A stretch of 49,906 nt of DNA from Aquibium sp. ELW1220 (GTDB lineage Bacteria > Pseudomonadota > Alphaproteobacteria > Rhizobiales > Rhizobiaceae). Below, piece by piece: positions 44,752-49,906 of this stretch; position 1 is the stretch's first letter; every line of letters starts with the position of its first letter. The position numbers and the translations under genes are program-made. A model generated the notes under the pieces. It saw only the letters and a program-made list of their open reading frames with translations, was not told the origin of the DNA and did not search any database. The stretch spans positions 1 to 49,906 of the forward strand of contig NZ_JAOAOQ010000042.1 of NCBI RefSeq assembly GCF_030398385.1, in the 5' to 3' direction.

Positions 44752-46062
44752 TCAAGCATGAAAGCCATGTACGGGAATTAAGAACATTATCAGTAAAATC
44801 TTTAACACTGCGAGCAAGCAATAGCTTGTCAGAAAGGCGAGGGCGAGCCCCTCCACGCCGTGGGAACTGATCGCAAGAGTAGAGATTATCAGCAAAGCAG
44901 CGCCCCAAACAACATGGGTGACCGGAAGGAACCATGCTCGATTCATGCTCTGGATCGCCGCCGTCGCGATATTCGTGGCCACGTGAAATGGTGCTGAGAG
45001 AGCGAGCAGAACGAGAACGAGGTAACCCGACTCAAACCCCTCGCCATATGCAAACATGAACAGCGGGCTCAGCGCGGCGACGGCCAGCGCGGGAACGAGG
45101 GCAATCAAGGTACCGAGCGCCAGCACCCTGAGGAACAGCCGACGGAAGGCGGCGCGATTTCCCTTTTCCCAGGCATGCGCAAGGATTGGCAGGCTGACCG
45201 AGGTGATGGCCATCGGCACGAAGACGAGCGTCCCGTGCCACAGATAGGCCGCGTTGTAGATGCCGACCTCGGCAAGCCCGTCCGGTGTGCGGCTCAGCAT
45301 CAGCATGCAAATCCAGAGCACCGGCGTCGCTACACTGTTGGCGAGCAGCGACGGCGCGCTGAAATCCTGAAGCAGTCGCCTCTCCGCCAACGCCCCGCGC
45401 CAGCGCGTCGCTACCCCATGGGCCTGCAGTTCCCGCCGCGCGAAATGCATCCCCGGCAGGAAGGCGATGCTGCCAGCCAGTACAAGCGCGGCGATTCCGC
45501 CTGCGGGCCCGAACTGCGCCACGAGCAGGGGGATAAGGGCGAGCGCCGCGGCCCCCTCGACGAAGCGCAGGACCGCGATCCGCCGGAACGCTTCGAACCC
45601 GGCCAGCGTCGCATCCTGCACCCCGCGCAGCACGCCCATCCCCACGAGACCTGCCCCGAGCGCGACGGCGAGGGTCAGGTCGGGGTCCTCGAGGACCGCC
45701 CGCGCCAGCCAGGGCGCGAGCGCAATCATCGCGACCCCGAACAGCGCCGCCGAGACGAGGGCCGAGCCGGTGACGAGGCCGATGATCCGGCCGGTGCGTT
45801 CGGGATCGGTGCGGTGCGTCGCCGCGATGAACCGCGTCGCCGTCGCACCCAGGGCGGCGCCCGCGAACATCCCGAACAGGCCCAGTGTCGATTGCACGAG
45901 CCCGAATCCGCCGAACCCCTCCGTCCCCAGAAGCCGCGCGGCGAAGATCATCGCCACAAGGTTCAACACACGGCCCGTGCCCGTGCCCAGCACGGTCCAG
46001 AAGCTGCCGTGGGCTATGCGGCGGGCTATAGAGGGCAGGGGGCGGATGGAGAGGTCAGTCAT
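44752..46062 (-). CDS. Lipopolysaccharide/EPS flippase (Wzx-like, MOP superfamily)
   Basis: Inner-membrane transporter of 436 residues moving lipid-linked repeat units to the periplasm. Starts MTDLSIRPLPSIARRIAHGS, then about twelve to fourteen hydrophobic segments, including the family opening WTVLGTGTGRVLNLVAMIFA and ARLLGTEGFGGFGLVQSTLG (G-x-x-x-F-G-x-x motif). Start chosen at ATG 46062; TTG 46143 would add 27 residues and overlap the FkbM pseudogene. The first two-thirds are high-GC and Ala-rich and the final 120 residues lower-GC, which may reflect recombination within the gene. Confidence 0.85.
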   Translation of the reverse strand: MTDLSIRPLPSIARRIAHGSFWTVLGTGTGRVLNLVAMIFAARLLGTEGFGGFGLVQSTLGLFGMFAGAALGATATRFIAATHRTDPERTGRIIGLVTGSALVSAALFGVAMIALAPWLARAVLEDPDLTLAVALGAGLVGMGVLRGVQDATLAGFEAFRRIAVLRFVEGAAALALIPLLVAQFGPAGGIAALVLAGSIAFLPGMHFARRELQAHGVATRWRGALAERRLLQDFSAPSLLANSVATPVLWICMLMLSRTPDGLAEVGIYNAAYLWHGTLVFVPMAITSVSLPILAHAWEKGNRAAFRRLFLRVLALGTLIALVPALAVAALSPLFMFAYGEGFESGYLVLVLLALSAPFHVATNIATAAIQSMNRAWFLPVTHVVWGAALLIISTLAISSHGVEGLALAFLTSYCLLAVLKILLIMFLIPVHGFHA

Positions 46063-46135
46063 GCGCTGGACTTGCGATTCGGCAATCGTGACGTTCTGGA
46101 CGATGGCGGAAGCGAGCATCTGGACGGCCGGTTGC

Positions 46136-46927
46136 TCAGACAAGTGCGCGAACCAACAGGGCGTTGCTGGACATGACGCTCTGACCGGTCTCCAGCGCCC
46201 CGCCCCCCGGAAAGTACATCTTCCGCTCGAACCCCGCCGGCTGCAGCATGCCCAGAACCCCTCCGTCCTGCCCTTCGGTGATGATCGCCCGGAGCCGCGG
46301 ATCGCCGAGTGTCCGTATCGCGCCCTTGAAGACCTCCGCCTCGAACCGCTCGACGTCGACCTTGATGATCCTCGGCACCTCGCCGCCGAGGACGCCGTCG
46401 AGCGTTTTCAGGGGGACCTGCCGGGTCTGCCCTTCTGCCTCTCGCGCGACGCGATTGACGGTGTCCTGTCCCACGGTTGAAAGATAACGTGCCTTCCTTG
46501 GTGCCAAGTGCGGCCTCGACCACGCGCACCCTGCCGCCGATTTCGTTCAGCTCGATATTGCGGTGCAGTGCTCGCGCGGTATCAGGATCGGGCTCCACAG
46601 CGATCGTCCGCGCTCAACGGACCTTCGAGGCCAGGACCGTGTAGCTTACTACAGGCGCCCCGATATCGACAAAGAGATCTCCGGGCTGGAGCGTGTCGAG
46701 CACGAAGCGCATGTCGACGTATTCGTGCAGGCCGCAGTAGATGTTGCCGGTGGCGCCGATCATACCGCGCCGGACGGCAAGCTTGGCTCCGTCGATCCAG
46801 TCGATAATGACCTCGTCCTGCAGACGGCTCTGCACCTGCCACCTGGCGAACCGCGCAAGTGCCGAGACCGGACGCCCACGGTCATGGGGTGCTTCACGAT
46901 GAAGCGCAGCGTCTGGCTCAATCCCAT
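46136..46927 (-). pseudogene. FkbM-family methyltransferase, inactivated by three lesions
   Basis: The reading begins MGLSQTLRFIVKHP at ATG 46927 (GAGGT upstream), shifts frame near 46883 to DRGRPVSALARFARWQVQSR and GMIGATGNIYCGLHEYVDMR, meets an in-frame TGA at 46614 right after TVLASKVR, continues in the same frame as ARTIAVEPDPDTARALHRNI, and shifts again near 46480 to TVGQDTVNRVAREA and VPRIIKVDVERFEAEVFKGA. The SAM motif DIGANVGSY has also changed to DIGAPVVSY. All parts together make a full FkbM methyltransferase. It lies between the sugar transferase and flippase in the same direction. Confidence 0.85.
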
Positions 46928-47096
46928 ATGGACACCTCTTCAAGTGTCAGCCCGGACGAGGGGTGCGTCACGCCCATGCGGGCGATCTCCTGCCCTTTTA
47001 TTGATCCGATTTTCCCCAAACGCCCGATAACGCAAACTCCGGGGCACGATTGCCGAGGCCGCGGCCTGTCACGTGCGCCGTGGCCGCGGCCGCCCT

Positions 47097-48368
47097 TCAT
47101 ACCGCACCATGGCCGCTGACCATCACCCGGATGGTCCGTAGGAAGATCACCAAGTCCAGCCAGGGCGAGAAGTTCTTGATGTAGTAGAAGTCGTAGTGGA
47201 GCTTCTCGAGCACATCGTCCACCTCCGTCACGTGGCCCTGGTTGACCTGGGCCCAGCCGGTAATGCCCGGGCGTACGATATGCCGGTAGCGGTAGAACGG
47301 CAGTTCGCCTTCGTACCAGTTCGAGAGCGAGAGCGCTTCCGGCCGCGGCCCGATCCAGCTCATCTCGCCGCGAATGATGTTCAGCGCCTGCGGCAGCTCG
47401 TCGAGCCGGGAGTGGCGAAGGAAGCGGCCAACCCTCGTGATCCGGCCGTCGCCCGGGCGCGTCATCGCGTGCTCGCGGCCGCCCTCCCCGGCCGGCCCCA
47501 CCCGCATCGAGCGGAACTTGTAGACAGTGAAGACCTTGCCGCGATAGCCCATCCGCTTTTGGCGGAAGAGGACCGGCCCAGGTGTATCCAGCCGGATCGC
47601 GAGCGCGATCGCCGCGAAGAGCGGGGCGAGCAGCGCCAGCACGGCCACGGCGGCTAGCCGGTCGGCCAGTTCCTTGAACGACAGGTAGAACTGGTCGGGA
47701 TTGAGCGAGCCCAGCGTGTTCTCGGACAGGTGCTCGATTTCGGTCCGCCCGGTCAGCGATTCCGTCACCTGCTTGACGTGGTAGACCCGGATTCCCGCCA
47801 AGGCGGCGTCGGCGATGTAGCGCTCCCATTCCTCGGAAAGATCGGCCCTGAGGTCCGCAACGATGCCGTTTATGCCCGGCAGCGCCTGATCCGGAGACGA
47901 GAGGTAGTGCCAGGCCACGTTCTGGATACGCTCGATGCCCGCTACGCTGCCGCCCGGCACGATGGCGAGTCTGTGCCGCACGACACGCCGCGCCGCAATG
48001 CTCCAGCCGAAATACCAAAGGGTCGAAAGAATGAAGCTGCCGCCAGCCTGAAACCGGCTGTAGTCGATGCGGAAGAAGAAGATGACTGCGAAGATGAACC
48101 CATAGGTGAGCGCGAAGGTAGGCAGGATGAAGCCCGCGGCAGCGACGCCTGGAAAGCTGCCGAGCCGCCGGAAGGCGAGGAAGCCGAGGACATGGGCGCA
48201 GACAGCGGCGAGAACCGTGTTCTGCGTCGTCTCTGCTGCGAGAACCCACGTCCCGTCGAGGCTACGAAGAAGGACGGGCAGCCCGACTGCGAATAGCAGG
48301 CCTCCGAGAAGCTGATAGCGGACGCGCAGGAACCGGTGTCGTGGGGGCGCAACGACAGGTCCCGTCAT
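47097..48368 (-). CDS. Polyprenyl-phosphate sugar-1-phosphate transferase (WbaP/ExoY type)
   Basis: Initiating enzyme of exopolysaccharide synthesis: transfers sugar-1-phosphate from a UDP-sugar to undecaprenyl phosphate. 423 residues: four N-terminal hydrophobic segments (for example YQLLGGLLFAVGLPVLL and TFALTYGFIFAVIFFF), a central domain, then the catalytic domain with a hydrophobic hairpin LAAVAVLALLAPLFAAIALA, RMGYRGKVFTVYKFRSM, LDELPQALNIIRGEMSWIGP and RPGITGWAQVNQG. ATG 48368 begins MTGPVVAPP but has a poor ribosome site. A TTG at 48383 with GGAG upstream would add five residues. Probably first gene of the locus, since the upstream 500 bp are gene-free. Confidence 0.9.
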   Translation of the reverse strand: MTGPVVAPPRHRFLRVRYQLLGGLLFAVGLPVLLRSLDGTWVLAAETTQNTVLAAVCAHVLGFLAFRRLGSFPGVAAAGFILPTFALTYGFIFAVIFFFRIDYSRFQAGGSFILSTLWYFGWSIAARRVVRHRLAIVPGGSVAGIERIQNVAWHYLSSPDQALPGINGIVADLRADLSEEWERYIADAALAGIRVYHVKQVTESLTGRTEIEHLSENTLGSLNPDQFYLSFKELADRLAAVAVLALLAPLFAAIALAIRLDTPGPVLFRQKRMGYRGKVFTVYKFRSMRVGPAGEGGREHAMTRPGDGRITRVGRFLRHSRLDELPQALNIIRGEMSWIGPRPEALSLSNWYEGELPFYRYRHIVRPGITGWAQVNQGHVTEVDDVLEKLHYDFYYIKNFSPWLDLVIFLRTIRVMVSGHGAV

Positions 48369-48871
48369 TGGGATCGAGATCAACCCGGATTCTCCACTGC
48401 TTTCGCGATCAGTCCATGTGCCCCTCCGGAGCCGACCGCAATGGGTGCTTTTATCTAGGCTACTGTTCTCAGCAACTCGTTTCTCGACTTTTTTCTTGTG
48501 CCGCCTGCCCGTGGCTAGCTGCACGGCTACCGCACTCCCGGGTGATCGACCGGGAGTGACGTCTGCAGGGTTTCGCAGAAATGAGCATCGGCCGCAAGGG
48601 GATTTGGCGAGCATCCAGTTCGTTGCTCGTCCGCCAGCCAAGCGCCGAAAAAAGATGCACACCAAACCATCCGATCCCGAAAGTCTTGGCACTACGCCGG
48701 CAATTCTCGTGCGACGGCCTGCGCGGGACGATTTTCGGTGATACTGATCGGCCGGTCAGTCTGACAGACTGCTCTCGGAAGAATACCTAATACCAACGGC
48801 TCTTCCCGCAGACTCTCCGCAATTCCGCCCGCCTCCGTTTCGTGATTCCCTGTCGCGAAAGGAGATTCGCC
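48369..48871. other. Gene-free upstream region of the EPS locus and left flank of IS630-type remnant
   Basis: No coding frame recognised. It should contain the promoter of the minus-strand EPS genes. The sequence CTAATACCAACGGCTC near 48787 might be the left end of the IS630-type element (which inserts at TA), but I cannot confirm an inverted repeat because the right end is missing. Confidence 0.35.
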
Positions 48872-49799
48872 ATGGGATCAGCGGTGAAGATGCGGGCGGA
48901 CTACACGGCCGACGATTTGCGGCGGGCTGCGAGGCGGACGAAGGACGTACGGCAGAGCCGGCGGCTCCTGCCGCTGGCGGCGGTGGCCGGGATGAGCCGC
49001 GAGGAGGCAGCCCGGACCGGCGGGATGGATCGCCAGACGCTGCGCGATTGGGTGCATCGCTTCAACGAGCTGGGTCCGGACGGGCTGACCGACGGCCACC
49101 GCGCCGGCCGCAATCAGCGGCTCTCGGCCGAGCAGAAGGCAGAGCTTGCGCGGATCGTGGAGCAAGGTTCCGACCTTGCGGTCGACGGCGTGGTGCGGTG
49201 GCGTCGCGTCGATCTCAAGCGGGTCATCGAGCAGCGTTTCGGGGTGACCTTTCACGAGCGCTATGTCGGCAAGCTCCTGAAGCAGTTGGGCTTCACCCAC
49301 GTCAGCGCGCGACCGCGCCATCCGGCGCAGGATGGCGAGATCGTCGAGGCCTATAAAAAAACTTCGCGCGCACGCTGAGCGCCCACCTCGCCGACCTGCC
49401 GAAGGACAAGCCGGTCGAGATCTGGTTCCAGGATGGTGAGGCGGAAAAGAAATCGTGGATGGACCCGCGATTTCCCGCCGAACCGTATCGGCCAGAGTGA
49501 GCAGGACGAGAAATCGATCCGGTGGATCGATTTCCCTGCGAACGGCGTGGTTCGGCAGTGGGCGCGCCGCGGCACCCGGCCCCGCCAGCCCGCCGACCAA
49601 CGCTACTCCTCGGCCTACCTGTTCGGCGCCATCTGTCCCGCACGGAGCACGGGGGCGGCGCTAACCATGCCCTATGTCGACACCGAGGCCATGCAGAAAC
49701 ACATCGACGAGATCAGCCGGCACGTCGCCAGGGGCGCGCATGCCGTGCTGATCCTGGACCGCGCCGGCTGGCACACGACCGCTAGCCCGTCTTATTCAT
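48872..49799 (+). pseudogene. IS630-family transposase, frameshifted, interrupted and 3'-truncated
   Basis: ATG 48872 follows AAAGGAG. Part A (48872-49378) holds the helix-turn-helix half: SREEAARTGGMDRQTLRDWV, RFNELGPDGLTDGHRAGRN, HERYVGKLLKQLGFTHVSAR. At AAAAAAAC (49356-49363) the frame is lost; reading one base back gives KKNFARTLSAHLADLPKDKP and EIWFQD, the catalytic domain. Just after WFQD a palindromic insert of about 100 bp breaks the gene. The family resumes as NGVVRQWARRGTRPRQPADQ, YSSAYLFGAICPARSTGAAL and VLILDRAGWHTTA, and then departs from family sequence at about 49783. No functional transposase is expected. Confidence 0.85.
49449..49534. repeat. Small palindromic insertion inside the IS630 transposase
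   Basis: Two hairpins sharing the arm GAAATCG/CGATTTC: 49449-49455 with 49468-49474 (12-base loop), and a perfect 11-bp stem at 49510-49520 with 49524-49534 (GAAATCGATCC, loop GGT). They flank a short spacer. The inserted DNA runs from about 49441 to 49541, between the transposase segments WFQD and NGVVRQW. Size and structure suit a mobile REP/BIME-like or Rhizobiales intergenic palindrome unit. Confidence 0.65.
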
Positions 49800-49906
49800 G
49801 AGTTCGCTTTCGCGGATGACGCCGGTCGATGGTACGCGGGCAGTCGAGGCGTCTCTTTCACCGCGGGTGGGTCTGGACTTGTAGAACGCGCTGGAGGTTG
49901 ACGGGG
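49784..49906. other. Foreign junction, possibly the end of another insertion sequence
   Basis: From about 49783 the sequence CTAGCCCGTCTTATTCATGA replaces the expected continuation of the IS630 transposase. It has the look of an IS terminal repeat (IS1380-like by memory, unverified). The window ends before any gene of that element can be read. Confidence 0.3.

Noticed and set aside
46918-48249. Minus-strand frame of 443 codons overlapping the sugar transferase
   Set aside because: Frame-shifted shadow of the sugar transferase; it extends past the true stop only because stops are rare in this composition.

Overview
The window is GC-rich (mid-60s percent by eye). Its genes look like those of a soil- or plant-associated alphaproteobacterium, most likely of the Rhizobiales/Hyphomicrobiales. 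Pointers are the soluble PAS chemoreceptor, a YtfQRT-YjfF sugar importer with a FadR-type regulator, a branched-chain-type ABC importer fused into a CoA-ester catabolic operon, GDP-fucose genes resembling rhizobial noeJK/noeL-nolK, and an exopolysaccharide locus. No rRNA, tRNA or CRISPR array was recognised. Species assignment is inference.

Layout. (1) 1-5.9 kb: 5' part of a PAS chemoreceptor (runs off the left edge), then sparse, decayed DNA with a thioesterase remnant, an intact zinc-independent MDR oxidoreductase, a RidA gene frameshifted near its end, and a GNAT acetyltransferase. (2) 5.9-11.3 kb: ytfQ-ytfR-ytfT-yjfF and a GntR/FadR regulator, joined by stop/start overlaps, with a strong hairpin after ytfQ. 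(3) 11.5-14.7 kb: phosphomannomutase and mannose-1-phosphate guanylyltransferase (GDP-mannose supply), ending in a clear terminator. (4) 14.9-19.6 kb: two orphan cytosine-C5 DNA methyltransferases on the minus strand, the first with a long N-terminal extension containing a probable helix-turn-helix. (5) 20.0-38.2 kb: the main catabolic cluster: tetR, an inserted IS4-family element, acyl-CoA dehydrogenase, a complete branched-chain-type ABC importer interleaved with two AMP-forming acyl-CoA ligase-like genes, a biotin-dependent acyl-CoA carboxylase (beta, alpha), a MaoC hydratase, a CitE-type lyase, a convergent SDR-like protein without its catalytic Tyr/Lys, and an alpha-methylacyl-CoA racemase. 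(6) 38.4-40.5 kb: gmd and fcl, completing GDP-L-fucose synthesis. (7) 40.5-48.4 kb, minus strand: a polysaccharide locus in partial decay (sugar transferase, FkbM pseudogene, flippase, methyltransferase, glycosyltransferase, membrane protein, internally deleted nucleotide-sugar dehydrogenase). (8) 48.9-49.9 kb: a broken IS630-type transposase carrying a small palindromic insertion and cut at its 3' end.

How the genes may work together. The catabolic cluster reads as uptake, CoA activation, racemisation of a 2-methyl branch, dehydrogenation, carboxylation of a 3-methyl-enoyl-CoA, hydration, and retro-aldol cleavage. This is the logic of the leucine/isovalerate (Liu) and acyclic-terpene (Atu) pathways, but a MaoC hydratase and a CitE lyase stand where those pathways have a crotonase and an HMG-CoA lyase. 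A near-identical 16-bp motif lies before tetR and, 17 kb away, between the divergent SDR-like and racemase genes, so one TetR protein probably controls the whole set. The substrate cannot be read from the sequence. The mannose/fucose genes on either side of the cluster probably feed the polysaccharide locus.
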